A DNA stretch of 64,000 bases from contig CP113928.1 in the NCBI GenBank assembly GCA_029392055.1, positions 742,501-806,500 on the forward strand. The letters run 5' to 3'. Positions 1-7,972 of this stretch are shown here, in pieces; positions within the stretch are counted from its first letter, which is position 1, and every line of letters begins with the position of its first letter. Both the position numbers and the translations under genes were made by a program. The DNA is from Leuconostocaceae bacterium ESL0723. Lineage in GTDB: Bacteria; Bacillota; Bacilli; Lactobacillales; Lactobacillaceae. The notes under the pieces were generated by a model, which was given only the letters and a program-made list of their open reading frames with translations, was not told where the DNA came from and made no database searches.

Positions 1-1
1 A

Positions 2-586
2 ATCCTCAGTTTTGGCTTTCTAATTTCCGTAATATCAATCATATATAAAGTTTACAGTTTCTTGTCTAACGGTAAATTTTCATTTACTGATATTGTTAGT
101 ACTACGCAGGAAATGACTGTAGAATTACTAAAGCTACTTGGTATCTACTTACTCATAGTGATATTCATCTTACTACTGCTACTTGTGGTTCAGCTTGCTT
201 ATAAAAAAATAATCTTATTTTTCAAACATCTTTCTGAATTGTTGATCTCAAAAGTCATTATATGTCTGTGGAATTTTATTGTATTAACTGAAAATATAAA
301 AAAACACCACTTTCAAAAATTTCAAACTTTTCTTAAAGAAGGCATGACGTCCCTCGTAATGTTAAAAGTAAATAAGTTCCAAGAACACGATAAATCTGAT
401 GGAAACTTATCACCAATTAAACTTGATTTAGGTGCTTTTTCCAGCCCAAATGTATCAAATAAAGAACGAAACGAGCTTATTTCTGAATTAAGATATTTAT
501 GTGCTAAACTTAATCAAAACAACTATTTACTTAGAACCCTTCTGAGCAAATACTATAAGCAAAATAAAACAAGGCTTTTTGGATGA
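2..586 (+). CDS. AT-rich membrane protein, 5' end outside window
   Basis: The frame is open from base 2 with no stop, so the gene starts upstream of the window; a TTG at 62 is probably not the start. About 194 residues are visible. Two long hydrophobic segments (roughly residues 1-20 and 40-67) are followed by a basic, hydrophilic C-terminal half with no recognised motif. The base composition is visibly richer in A+T than the following genes, as in the 11971-12951 gene, which suggests recent acquisition. The stop overlaps the next start in an ATGA junction, so the two genes are translationally coupled. I do not recognise the family and propose no function. Confidence 0.6.
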   Translation: MLSFGFLISVISIIYKVYSFLSNGKFSFTDIVSTTQEMTVELLKLLGIYLLIVIFILLLLLVVQLAYKKIILFFKHLSELLISKVIICLWNFIVLTENIKKHHFQKFQTFLKEGMTSLVMLKVNKFQEHDKSDGNLSPIKLDLGAFSSPNVSNKERNELISELRYLCAKLNQNNYLLRTLLSKYYKQNKTRLFG

Positions 587-903
587 AACCCATTAACGAC
601 ACAATCCGCTTCCTCGTTGAGGTTGCTTCAGTCATCCTGCTAATCGTAGCTGGCCTGGCCTTCGGCAACCTTCCCGCGAAAATCATCTTTGCTGGCGTAG
701 TTCCATTGGTGCTGGTGGCCATCTGGAGCATCTTCATGGCACCCAAGTCTGATAAACGACTACCAGAGGTACAGCGGCTCCTAATTGAGATTCTATTCTT
801 TGGTTACACCGCCGTTATGACTTGGTTCATGATTTCAAAACCCGTCGCTATCATTTATTTGGTTGTAGCAGTCATTAATACCTATTTTGATCATAAATTA
901 TAA
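583..903 (+). CDS. DUF2568 (YrdB-like) membrane protein
   Basis: A 106-residue protein with about four hydrophobic segments. The central W-x-I-F-x-APKS...RLP motif (near residues 48-60) and overall length match the DUF2568 family, exemplified by Bacillus YrdB. These are small integral membrane proteins of unknown function. The start ATG overlaps the stop of the upstream AT-rich gene by four bases. Base composition here is ordinary for the window, unlike its upstream partner, so the junction between foreign-looking and resident DNA may lie right at this start. A terminator hairpin follows at once. Confidence 0.75.
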   Translation: MKPINDTIRFLVEVASVILLIVAGLAFGNLPAKIIFAGVVPLVLVAIWSIFMAPKSDKRLPEVQRLLIEILFFGYTAVMTWFMISKPVAIIYLVVAVINTYFDHKL

Positions 904-904
904 A

Positions 905-935
905 CAAAGGCAGACCTCAGCTGGTCTGCCCTTGT
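905..935 (+). terminator. Intrinsic terminator after DUF2568 gene
   Basis: Eight-base stem GGCAGACC (909-916) / GGTCTGCC (923-930) flanked by A- and T-rich bases. The T-run is short (CTTGT), so it may be weak. Confidence 0.6.
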
Positions 936-989
936 CATTTCCCTAAGAATTCCCCAAACCCGGGATACCATTCACCCCCGAACTACTGC

Positions 990-1078
990 TATAATTTGAG
1001 GTACCACATTGGCCTTATATCCGGTTTTTAATGCTAACCGAGTCTCTACCGTCCGGCACAAAGGACGACTAATGCCAA
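990..1078 (+). promoter_or_regulatory. Promoter -10 and purine riboswitch aptamer (pbuX-xpt)
   Basis: TATAAT lies at 990-995. The downstream RNA folds as a three-way purine aptamer: P1 1009-1017 with 1070-1078, P2 CGGTT/AACCG (1022-1026, 1036-1040), the conserved junction TCTCTACC (1043-1050), P3 GTCC/GGAC (1051-1054, 1063-1066), and the ligand-site GACT (1067-1070). Loop 2 contains TGC and loop 3 GCA, allowing the usual kissing interaction. The C in GACTA predicts a guanine/hypoxanthine/xanthine class rather than adenine. Genes downstream encode purine uptake and salvage, as expected. Confidence 0.8.
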
Positions 1079-1107
1079 TGTTTTTAAGATTTTTGGGGTG
1101 GAGACTC
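1040..1107 (+). promoter_or_regulatory. Alternative riboswitch helix (expression platform)
   Basis: The aptamer core at 1040-1050 is complementary over 11 bases (one G-U) to 1097-1107 downstream of the aptamer. The two folds exclude each other, so ligand binding should free 1097-1107. I see no T-run terminator between the aptamer and pbuX. A second GCCAA copy overlaps the ribosome binding region (1158-1166), so control of translation is possible. The switch direction is not resolved. Confidence 0.5.
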
Positions 1108-1171
1108 AGTGGACATCGGTTCCTTTGACCAGATATGACGGTGCAAAAACCAACCATGCCAAGGAGATCTC

Positions 1172-2476
1172 ATGGAAACTACCAACCGACCCCTGCCAAA
1201 GTTACAAGCCCTGCTACTGGGCCTGCAACACGTGCTAGCCATGTACGCTGGCTCTGTCCTGGTCCCCCTCTTAATCGGGACCGCCCTGCACTTCTCAACT
1301 AAACAGCTGGGTTACTTAATTTCAGTTGATATTTTCTGTACCGGGCTGGCCACCCTACTCCAACTCAAGCAGACCCCGCTGACCGGAATTGCCCTCCCGG
1401 TTGTCCTGGGTTCTTCTATCCAAGCGGTTTCGCCTTTAATTAATATCGGTTCAACCCTGGGTTGGGGCGCTATGTACGGGGCCACCATCGTGGCCGGTAT
1501 CTTCGTTATCATTATTGCTGGTAGCTTTGCCCGCCTACGGGCCTTTTTCCCACCGGTCGTCACCGGATCTTTGATTACCGTGATTGGGCTTAGCCTGATT
1601 CCAATTGCCTTTCAAAACTGGGGTGGCGGCAACCTTACGGCGCCTGGCTTTGGTTCCTGGCAGAACCTCCTAGTTGGCTTTGTCACAGCACTAATCACGC
1701 TCTTACTGATGAAATTTGCCCGCGGTTTCTTCAAAGCGATTGCTGTTCTGTTGGGCATCATTCTGGGCACCATTTTTGCCGCTTTCATGGGCCGGGTCAC
1801 GCTACAACCAGTTACCGAGGCGGCCTGGTTCCACCTCCCCCAACCTTTCTTCTTAGCGGTGCCAACCTTTAGTTGGTCGGCTAGCCTAACCATGATTGTC
1901 ATCGTTTTAACGGCCATGGTGGAAGCGACCGGGGTCTACTTTGCCCTGGCGGACTTGACCGGCCAAAAGTTAACCCAAAAAAGCTTGGCCCGCGGTTACC
2001 GCGCCGAGGGGGTTGCGGCCGTGATTTCTGGGATTTTCAACACCTTCCCCTACTCGACCTTCTCTCAAAATGTGGCGGTTATCCGCCTGTCAGGGGTTAA
2101 GACTAAGCAGCCCATCTATTATGCCGCGGGTCTCCTCTTGATTCTAGGACTCCTGCCTAAGTTTGGCGCCCTGGCCACTATTATTCCTAGCGCTGTTCTG
2201 GGTGGGGCCATGATGATTATGTTCTCAACGATTGCCATTCAGGGTCTCCAGATTCTGGGCAAGGTTGATTTGAATCGGGAGGGTAACCTACTGACCGCTG
2301 GCCTATCCATTGGTGCTGGTCTGGGCGTTGGCTCAGTGCCAACCTTCCTGGGTCAGCTGCCCGAAGCCGTCAAGCTGATTTTTAGTAACGGCGTGGTAAT
2401 GACCACGATTGTTGCCCTGGTAATGAACCTGCTATTTAACGGCTGGCCCAAGAAATCTGAAGCAAGCGAACAGTAA
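1172..2476 (+). CDS. pbuX: Xanthine/uracil-family permease (NCS2), xanthine permease
   Basis: A 434-residue integral membrane transporter of the NCS2 (nucleobase:cation symporter 2) family. It begins with the family N-terminus LGLQHVLAMYAGSVLVPLL and carries the conserved TALVEATG-like segment (here VLTAMVEATG, near residue 245) followed by NTFPYSTFSQN, as in PbuX. About a dozen hydrophobic segments are visible and the length is normal. The start is supported by AAGGAG at 1161-1166. It sits 15 bases before xpt and behind a purine riboswitch, the usual pbuX-xpt salvage arrangement although in reversed gene order compared with xpt-pbuX in Bacillus. Predicted to import xanthine, possibly with other oxopurines. 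Confidence 0.9.
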   Translation: METTNRPLPKLQALLLGLQHVLAMYAGSVLVPLLIGTALHFSTKQLGYLISVDIFCTGLATLLQLKQTPLTGIALPVVLGSSIQAVSPLINIGSTLGWGAMYGATIVAGIFVIIIAGSFARLRAFFPPVVTGSLITVIGLSLIPIAFQNWGGGNLTAPGFGSWQNLLVGFVTALITLLLMKFARGFFKAIAVLLGIILGTIFAAFMGRVTLQPVTEAAWFHLPQPFFLAVPTFSWSASLTMIVIVLTAMVEATGVYFALADLTGQKLTQKSLARGYRAEGVAAVISGIFNTFPYSTFSQNVAVIRLSGVKTKQPIYYAAGLLLILGLLPKFGALATIIPSAVLGGAMMIMFSTIAIQGLQILGKVDLNREGNLLTAGLSIGAGLGVGSVPTFLGQLPEAVKLIFSNGVVMTTIVALVMNLLFNGWPKKSEASEQ

Positions 2477-3076
<600 letters not shown>

Positions 3077-3085
3077 TATTGTTCA

Positions 3086-3116
3086 GTAAAAAGCAGGCGC
3101 TTAGGCCTGCTTTTTC
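3086..3116 (+). terminator. Terminator of pbuX-xpt
   Basis: AAAGCAGGC / GCCTGCTTT stem at 3090-3112 with a TTTTT run. Confidence 0.85.
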
Positions 3117-3192
3117 AATACGAACTTTTCGGCTTTCAAAAACCTTTGTTGCCAAAATCCTGCGCTAAAACCTAACAATCAAACCCTAATAC

Positions 3193-3304
3193 TTGATTTT
3201 TACCGCGAAAACCCGTATATTATTTCCTGGTCAATTCATCACTTCAGCATGAATTGCGTCTTAATCCGTCGACTTTGACTGCTGTCAGGTCACGGAGGGA
3301 AAGG
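3193..3304 (+). promoter_or_regulatory. guaC promoter and two-hairpin 5' leader
   Basis: The promoter is TTGATT (3193-3198), a 17-base spacer, then TATATT (3216-3221). The leader holds a perfect 8-bp hairpin CAATTCAT (3232-3239) / ATGAATTG (3249-3256). A second nested hairpin runs from CCGT (about 3266) to ACGG (about 3295), with inner TGAC/GTCA arms, and ends directly against the AGGGAAAGG ribosome binding region. I do not recognise it as a known riboswitch class. Its position suggests control of translation initiation. Confidence 0.55.
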
Positions 3305-3315
3305 AATTTATAACT

Positions 3316-4272
3316 ATGAAAACATTTGACTACGACGACATTCGCCTCTTACCACAGAAGAGTATCTTAAAGAGCCGCCGTGAGGCCGATACGAGCGTGA
3401 CCCTGGGTGACCACCAGTTCAAGTTGCCAGTTATGCCCGCCAACATGGCCACTGTCATTGACGAAGAGCTGGCTGAATGGCTGGCAGGAAACGGCTACTT
3501 TTACGTGATGCACCGCTTTCAACCCGAAACACGGTTCGACTTCGTCAAGAATATTCAGGCCAAGGGCCTGATTGCTTCCATTAGTCTGGGCATTACTGAT
3601 GGCGAATATGACCTGATTAATCAGTTCAAGGCCAACCAGATTACGCCTGAATATATCACCATCGATGTGGCCCACGGTCATTCCGACTACGTGATTAAGA
3701 TGGTCCACTATATCAAGGAAAATCTGCCGGGAACCTTCCTGATTGTTGGTAACCTTGGTACGCCGGCCGCTATTGTCGAAATCGAAGCGGCTGGGGCGGA
3801 TGCCACCAAGGTTGGGATTGGCCCGGGAAAGGCCTGCATCACCAAGGATAAGACCGGCTTTGGTACCAACGGCTGGCAACTAGCGGCCATCGCCCAGTGC
3901 GCCCAGGTGGCCAACAAGCCAATCATCGCGGATGGTGGGATTCGCCATAACGGCGACATCGCCAAGTCAATCCGCTTCGGTGCTAAGATGGTCATGATTG
4001 GCTCCATGTTTGCCGGCCACGATGAAACGCCCGGGAAACTCATCGAAGAAAACGGCCAAACCTACAAGGCCTACTACGGCTCAGCCTCAGCCGCCCAGAA
4101 GGGTCACGAACGCAACGTCGAGGGCCGCAGCCTAATGGTGCCATACAAGGGCAGCATTCAATCAACCCTAACGGCTATGCAAGAAGACCTCCAGTCCGCC
4201 ATTTCCTATGCTGGTGGTAAGGATCTCAGCAGTCTAAAAACCGTGGACTACGTTGTTTTAAATGACTACTAA
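3316..4272 (+). CDS. guaC: GMP reductase
   Basis: A 318-residue (beta/alpha)8 enzyme of the IMPDH/GMPR family that reduces GMP to IMP and ammonia with NADPH, linking guanine to adenine nucleotide pools. The N-terminus [13 protein letters not shown] and the catalytic-cysteine loop [11 protein letters not shown] followed by TGFGT are those of GMP reductase rather than IMP dehydrogenase. Lack of a CBS insert and the short length agree. The phosphate-binding [12 protein letters not shown] and GSMFAGHDE segments are intact. It is monocistronic, between its own promoter/leader and a terminator, and complements the salvage genes upstream. Confidence 0.95.
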   Translation: MKTFDYDDIRLLPQKSILKSRREADTSVTLGDHQFKLPVMPANMATVIDEELAEWLAGNGYFYVMHRFQPETRFDFVKNIQAKGLIASISLGITDGEYDLINQFKANQITPEYITIDVAHGHSDYVIKMVHYIKENLPGTFLIVGNLGTPAAIVEIEAAGADATKVGIGPGKACITKDKTGFGTNGWQLAAIAQCAQVANKPIIADGGIRHNGDIAKSIRFGAKMVMIGSMFAGHDETPGKLIEENGQTYKAYYGSASAAQKGHERNVEGRSLMVPYKGSIQSTLTAMQEDLQSAISYAGGKDLSSLKTVDYVVLNDY

Positions 4273-4276
4273 GCAA

Positions 4277-4307
4277 TAAAAAGCAGACCGCTTGGTCTGC
4301 CTTTTTA
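4277..4307. terminator. Shared terminator between guaC and ilvE
   Basis: AAAAAGCAGACC / GGTCTGCCTTTTT. It has A/T runs on both sides and lies between two convergent genes, so it can serve both. Confidence 0.85.
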
Positions 4308-4309
4308 GT

Positions 4310-5344
4310 TTAGTCTTCGTCGACATCAACGACCCAGCCTTCAGGAGCTTCAACGTCTCCGCACTGGATACCTGATAGTTCGTCGTAAAGCTTTTGTGAG
4401 ACCGGACCAACCTCGGTTTCAGAGTAAAAGACGTGCTTGTTATCCTTGTAGGTCACGGAACCGGCCGGCGAAACCACGGCGGCGTTCCCCATCGCCCCGG
4501 CTTCGGCATACTTGTTCAGGTCATCGACTTTGACGTCGCCCTCTTCAACTTCTAGACCTAACCGGTTCTTAGCCAGCCAGAGCAAGGATTTTTTGGTGAC
4601 AGAAGGCAAAACCGTGTTCGATTTTGGCGTCACAAACTTGTTAGTCCCCTTCTCAACCGCAAAGAAGTTCGCCGAGGAGAACTCATCGACCTTCGTATGC
4701 GTGGCTGGGTCCAGGTAGAGAACATCATCATAGCCGGCCTTCTTGACATCTTTGGCCGTCGCCAGGGTTGAGGCATAGTTGGCCGTGGCCTTGATGTTCC
4801 CAGTCCCATCGGCGGCGACCCGGTCATGGTCATCATCAACCACGTAGTTGTGCGGTGCCAAACCACCCTTGTAGAGCGCACCAACCGGCGTCACGTAGAT
4901 AGTAAAAAGGTATTCCTCGGCCGCTGACACCTGGACGTGATCGCCGACGCCTAGGAGCATAGGCCGGATAAACATGGACGCGCCATCATGGCCGTATGGT
5001 GGCACAAAGTCCCGGTTGGCCTTCACCACTTCCTTACAGGCCCGGACAAATTCATCGACCGGTACCTCTGGCATGGCCATCCGCCGGGCACCAACGTTCA
5101 TCCGCTTGCCAAATTCATCCGGTCGGAACAAAACAACGCGCCCGTCCTTAGTACCGTAAGCCTTATTACCTTCAAAGATACCCTGGCCATAGTTCACGAT
5201 GGGGGCCGCTTCCCGCACTGGTAACTGCGGGTCCGTTTCCAAACCAGCCTTATACCATTTTCCATCTTTCCAGTAGGCTCGCCAGCGATATGGCATTTCC
5301 TTGTATGAAAAATCCAACTTATCCCAATCCATCTTCTCTGTCAT
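4310..5344 (-). CDS. ilvE: Branched-chain amino acid aminotransferase
   Basis: A 344-residue fold-type IV PLP aminotransferase that interconverts Leu/Ile/Val and their 2-oxo acids with glutamate/2-oxoglutarate. Recognisable segments are NYGQGIFEGNKAYG (near residue 50), FIRPMLLGVG, the lysine segment IKATANYASTL (PLP Schiff base), DEFSSANFFAV and LPSVTKKSLL. I chose the ATG at 5344 because AAAGGAGAAGGAATT precedes it; an upstream in-frame ATG at 5440 lies in the terminator of the leader and lacks a ribosome site. The gene stands alone, without other ilv/leu genes, and its leader (5399-5552) points to regulation by isoleucine supply. In this family the enzyme often works in amino-acid catabolism or final biosynthetic transamination. 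Confidence 0.95.
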   Translation of the reverse strand: MTEKMDWDKLDFSYKEMPYRWRAYWKDGKWYKAGLETDPQLPVREAAPIVNYGQGIFEGNKAYGTKDGRVVLFRPDEFGKRMNVGARRMAMPEVPVDEFVRACKEVVKANRDFVPPYGHDGASMFIRPMLLGVGDHVQVSAAEEYLFTIYVTPVGALYKGGLAPHNYVVDDDHDRVAADGTGNIKATANYASTLATAKDVKKAGYDDVLYLDPATHTKVDEFSSANFFAVEKGTNKFVTPKSNTVLPSVTKKSLLWLAKNRLGLEVEEGDVKVDDLNKYAEAGAMGNAAVVSPAGSVTYKDNKHVFYSETEVGPVSQKLYDELSGIQCGDVEAPEGWVVDVDED

Positions 5345-5398
5345 AATTCCTTCTCCTTTAACTTCGGGATCCAATCTTCTATGTATTAGAAAAATAAA

Positions 5399-5511
5399 AA
5401 GGCCTCCCACATGCTGGTGGGAGGCCTTCTCAAGTCCCATTCAGCAACAAATCACGCACGAATAGGACTTAACGATAGGTTATTAGTGAGTAGCACTAAT
5501 TCGTAAAGTCC
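5399..5511 (-). promoter_or_regulatory. ilvE attenuator: competing hairpins and terminator
   Basis: In transcript order: segment 1 (5511-5502) pairs with segment 2 (5474-5465) over GGACTT-ACG, closing an inner ATTAGTG/CACTAAT hairpin (5500-5482). Segment 2 extended (5470-5461) can instead pair over ten positions, one of them G-U, with segment 3 (5441-5432). A perfect 12-bp terminator follows, 5428-5417 with 5410-5399, loop of six, and a TTTTTATTTTT tail. This is the form of a peptide-coupled attenuator. Segment 3 ends three bases before the terminator stem, so how the alternatives gate it is not obvious from pairing alone. Confidence 0.7.
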
Positions 5512-5552
5512 GGTCGGTTAATAATAATGATAGTTGCTGCTGGTTTGAACAT
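5496..5552 (-). CDS. Isoleucine-rich leader peptide of ilvE
   Basis: An 18-codon reading frame, MFKPAATIIIINRPDFTN, with four consecutive isoleucine codons (ATC ATT ATT ATT). AAGGAAA lies about eight bases upstream of the ATG. The frame ends inside the inner hairpin of the attenuator, with the last codons overlapping segment 1, so ribosome position would decide the fold. The run of codons for a product amino acid of IlvE argues for a regulatory peptide rather than a chance frame. Confidence 0.7.
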   Translation of the reverse strand: MFKPAATIIIINRPDFTN

Positions 5553-5583
5553 GAGAACTGTTTCCTTTTTCTAATGTTTTTAT

Positions 5584-5612
5584 AATTTAACATAGACCAA
5601 AATAGATGACAA
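5584..5612 (-). promoter_or_regulatory. ilvE promoter
   Basis: Minus-strand TTGTCA (5612-5607), 17-base spacer, TAAATT (5589-5584). It lies about 30 bases before the leader peptide start. Confidence 0.6.
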
Positions 5613-5631
5613 CCGTGAAATTGAAAAAATT

Positions 5632-6402
5632 TTAGTTGATTTGCCGCTCACGGAGAAATTTACTGAACAAAGTTAGGAACCTGTCAGTTTCATCAATCAT
5701 TAGATTATGCCCGGCATTCTGCAAAAAATGGAACTCGGTCTGTGCGCTCAACTTCGCTATCTCTTGCTGGTCCTGGTAACCAACAACGTTGTCATACTTG
5801 CCTAATAAGAGGGTTATGGGAACGTTGTACTTTTTCTGACGAATGCCAGTGCGCACCGTATAATTCGGTGACTGGGAAAAACGGTCTAATTTTGGGCTCT
5901 GATTATCAAGCAGGGGTCCCATAACCCGGTCTTGATATAACTTGTACTTTGCTTGTGAGGCAATCACATCAATATCCAGAAAACCATCAGAGTATTGCTT
6001 GAAGTCATGCGGGTGAACGTATTCGTTTCTGATGGCTGGAACATGTCTGTCCTGCTTGTTACCGATAATCATCGGTGCAATTAAAAAGGCAGCAACCAGT
6101 TGCTTTTCAAAGTGTTCGAGGAGTGTAAGAGCCAAGTAACCACCATAGGACTGACCGACTAATATGAACTTGTCCTTAACCAGGGAGGAAATTAACACAA
6201 CTAATTGTTGAACAACGGTCTCAGCACTTTCTAAATCATCCCCTTGTGAAGCGCCCATCCCCGGCAAATCAATATAAATCCGCTGGTAACCAGTCAAATC
6301 ACGAAATAGCGGTTCAACAAACGGTATTAGTGACCGACTATCTAGTTCGAATCCGTGCAGAAAAATAATTGGGACCCCGGTCCCCACTACTCTGTAATTC
6401 AT
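5632..6402 (-). CDS. Alpha/beta hydrolase
   Basis: A 256-residue alpha/beta-hydrolase fold protein. The oxyanion segment IIFLHGFELDSRS is at residues 12-24, the nucleophile elbow GQSYGG places Ser at residue 85, the acid is probably Asp in GKYDNVVG, and the base is His in NAGHNL near the C-terminus. No signal peptide, so cytosolic. The substrate cannot be deduced; the family includes proline iminopeptidase-like and ester hydrolases. The gene is divergent from the TMEM175-like gene and ends near the ilvE promoter. Confidence 0.8.
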   Translation of the reverse strand: MNYRVVGTGVPIIFLHGFELDSRSLIPFVEPLFRDLTGYQRIYIDLPGMGASQGDDLESAETVVQQLVVLISSLVKDKFILVGQSYGGYLALTLLEHFEKQLVAAFLIAPMIIGNKQDRHVPAIRNEYVHPHDFKQYSDGFLDIDVIASQAKYKLYQDRVMGPLLDNQSPKLDRFSQSPNYTVRTGIRQKKYNVPITLLLGKYDNVVGYQDQQEIAKLSAQTEFHFLQNAGHNLMIDETDRFLTLFSKFLRERQIN

Positions 6403-6525
6403 CTGACTCCCCCACTCACTGTCCTTGGACTATCAGTTTATCACGGCAAAATGTCACCTAGACGTAAAAACATCCCCAAAACCGTTTTTGTTATACTTTA
6501 CGAAAACACTTTGAGGGGCATTTCT

Positions 6526-7116
6526 ATGAGCAAAGCACGTTTTGAAGCGTTTACTGACGCTGTCATCGCCATCGTGGTGACGATTATGGTTTTGGAACTA
6601 CACGTACCCGAGCACCCTACTTTCCAAGCTTTATTTGAAAAAGCACCCTACTTCTTCGCCTACATCGTTAGTAGTATCTTTGTAGGGACCGCCTGGTACA
6701 ACCACCACTATATGACGACCATCGTTCAGCATATCTCTAAAAAAATTTACTGGTTAAACAACTTCTGGCTGTTTTCAATGTCACTGATTCCTTTGGCCAC
6801 TGGCTGGGTTGGTGAATACATCAACTACCGTGATCCCGAGATTTTTTACCTGCTGGTCTTTGTTTTCTGGGGCTTTACCTACACTTTGCTAAGTAAGGCA
6901 GTTTATCAGCAACTTAAGGCCGAGGATAACCAACCCGAACGGATTCACAACATGCCAATTTACCAGAAATTGACCAGTTATTCCTATATCATCTTTTTGG
7001 TAATCGTCTTCACTCTCGTACTGATTTACCCACCGCTGGGAATTATCTCCACCCTACTAATCGTTATCAACTACGCCTTCCGCACCACACGGGATAGCGA
7101 CCAACTGGATAACTAA
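6526..7116 (+). CDS. TMEM175-family (DUF1211) membrane protein
   Basis: A 196-residue protein with the family signature RFEAFTDAVIAIVVTIMVL at the very N-terminus, which in TMEM175 channels forms the pore-lining first helix with the RxxxFSD motif (here RFEAFTD). About five or six transmembrane segments follow. The bacterial members are potassium channels or leak pathways. The ATG at 6526 is chosen because GAGGGG precedes it and the signature follows directly; upstream in-frame codons are not supported. TATACT at 6492-6497 is a plausible -10. Confidence 0.8.
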   Translation: MSKARFEAFTDAVIAIVVTIMVLELHVPEHPTFQALFEKAPYFFAYIVSSIFVGTAWYNHHYMTTIVQHISKKIYWLNNFWLFSMSLIPLATGWVGEYINYRDPEIFYLLVFVFWGFTYTLLSKAVYQQLKAEDNQPERIHNMPIYQKLTSYSYIIFLVIVFTLVLIYPPLGIISTLLIVINYAFRTTRDSDQLDN

Positions 7117-7154
7117 AAAAGAACCCGACAAAGCAAATTGCCGGGTTCTTTTTA
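7115..7154. terminator. Bidirectional terminator
   Basis: AAAAAGAACCCGaCAA / TTGcCGGGTTCTTTTT between convergent genes. The stop of the MerR gene lies in the T-run. Confidence 0.85.
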
Positions 7155-7901
7155 TTTGGTGTATTCCTGGATAATCTCAATCAGGACGTCAGCCGCCTTA
7201 GTCTGGGTGTGATTGTTGTAATACTGCTGAAAACGGTCATCGGCTTCGTACAGCTTAGCTAATTGAGCGTGGTACTGCTTTGAGTAATTTGGGTTCAAAG
7301 CCTTCAAATAGGCTTGATGTTCTTGGAATACTTCCTGGGCCAAATCATCACGCACGTCCAATCCCTGTGACTTAATCTGGTCTAGTTTTGCAAACATATC
7401 TTGCTCTAAAGCGCTGATGTTTTCCGCGTCAGCGTCACTCATCTTGCCAATACTTTCCTTCACGACACTCACCTTATCCTGACCGTAAAGGTCAGTGGCT
7501 TCCTGTTCATACTGCTGGCCTTCCTTGAAGACCTTAAACTTGCTGCTATTTTCCATGGTAATTTCTCCCCTATAAGATTTAATTGCTTGCTTCAAGCTTG
7601 CTAACAGCTCTTGTTTAGCTGCTATTTCCTTTTCGACTAATTGTTCCTGACTTGCTAACGACGCAACAACGTCATAACCCGGGTCACTGATAATGACCTT
7701 AATCTGGTCCAGGCTAAATCCTAAGTTCTTAAAGTATAGGATTTGCTCCAGCGTATCGATGTTTGCCTGGTCGTAGCGTCGGTAGCCGTTTGGACTTATC
7801 TTGGTCGGTTTCAACAGGCCAATTTGATCATAGAACCGAATGGTCCTGGTCGTAACGCCAGATAAGTCTGATATTTCTGAGATTGAATGATACTTATCCA
7901 T
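7152..7901 (-). CDS. MerR-family regulator with TipAS-type domain
   Basis: A 249-residue regulator. Residues 1-75 form a MerR winged helix (HSISEISDLSGVTTRTIRFYD, then NGYRRY), residues about 76-115 the dimerising coiled coil, and residues about 130-249 a TipAS-like all-helical domain (ATDLYGQD...QEVFQEHQAYL). In TipA and relatives this domain binds thiopeptide-like drugs and triggers activation. Which ligand applies here is unknown. AGGAGG precedes the start. No obvious efflux partner is adjacent in the same orientation, so the targets may be the gene itself or distant genes. Confidence 0.85.
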   Translation of the reverse strand: MDKYHSISEISDLSGVTTRTIRFYDQIGLLKPTKISPNGYRRYDQANIDTLEQILYFKNLGFSLDQIKVIISDPGYDVVASLASQEQLVEKEIAAKQELLASLKQAIKSYRGEITMENSSKFKVFKEGQQYEQEATDLYGQDKVSVVKESIGKMSDADAENISALEQDMFAKLDQIKSQGLDVRDDLAQEVFQEHQAYLKALNPNYSKQYHAQLAKLYEADDRFQQYYNNHTQTKAADVLIEIIQEYTK

Positions 7902-7919
7902 CTGCTTTTCACCTCCTGA

Positions 7920-7966
7920 AAAAAAGAATAACCTTTGACGTTACGTGAAGGTCAAAGGTTATTTTG
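7920..7966 (-). terminator. Terminator of the PASTA-protein gene
   Basis: A perfect 13-bp stem AATAACCTTTGAC (7927-7939) / GTCAAAGGTTATT (7951-7963), followed on the minus strand by CTTTTTTTC. It separates the PASTA gene from merR. Confidence 0.85.
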
Positions 7967-7972
7967 AATGAA

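Noticed and set aside
5345-5440. Extended ilvE start at 5440
   Set aside because: This extension would run through the attenuator terminator and lacks a ribosome site; the ATG at 5344 has AAAGGAGAAGG.
5399-5552. T-box ahead of ilvE
   Set aside because: No T-box core or AG-box; the Ile-rich frame and paired segments fit a leader-peptide attenuator instead.
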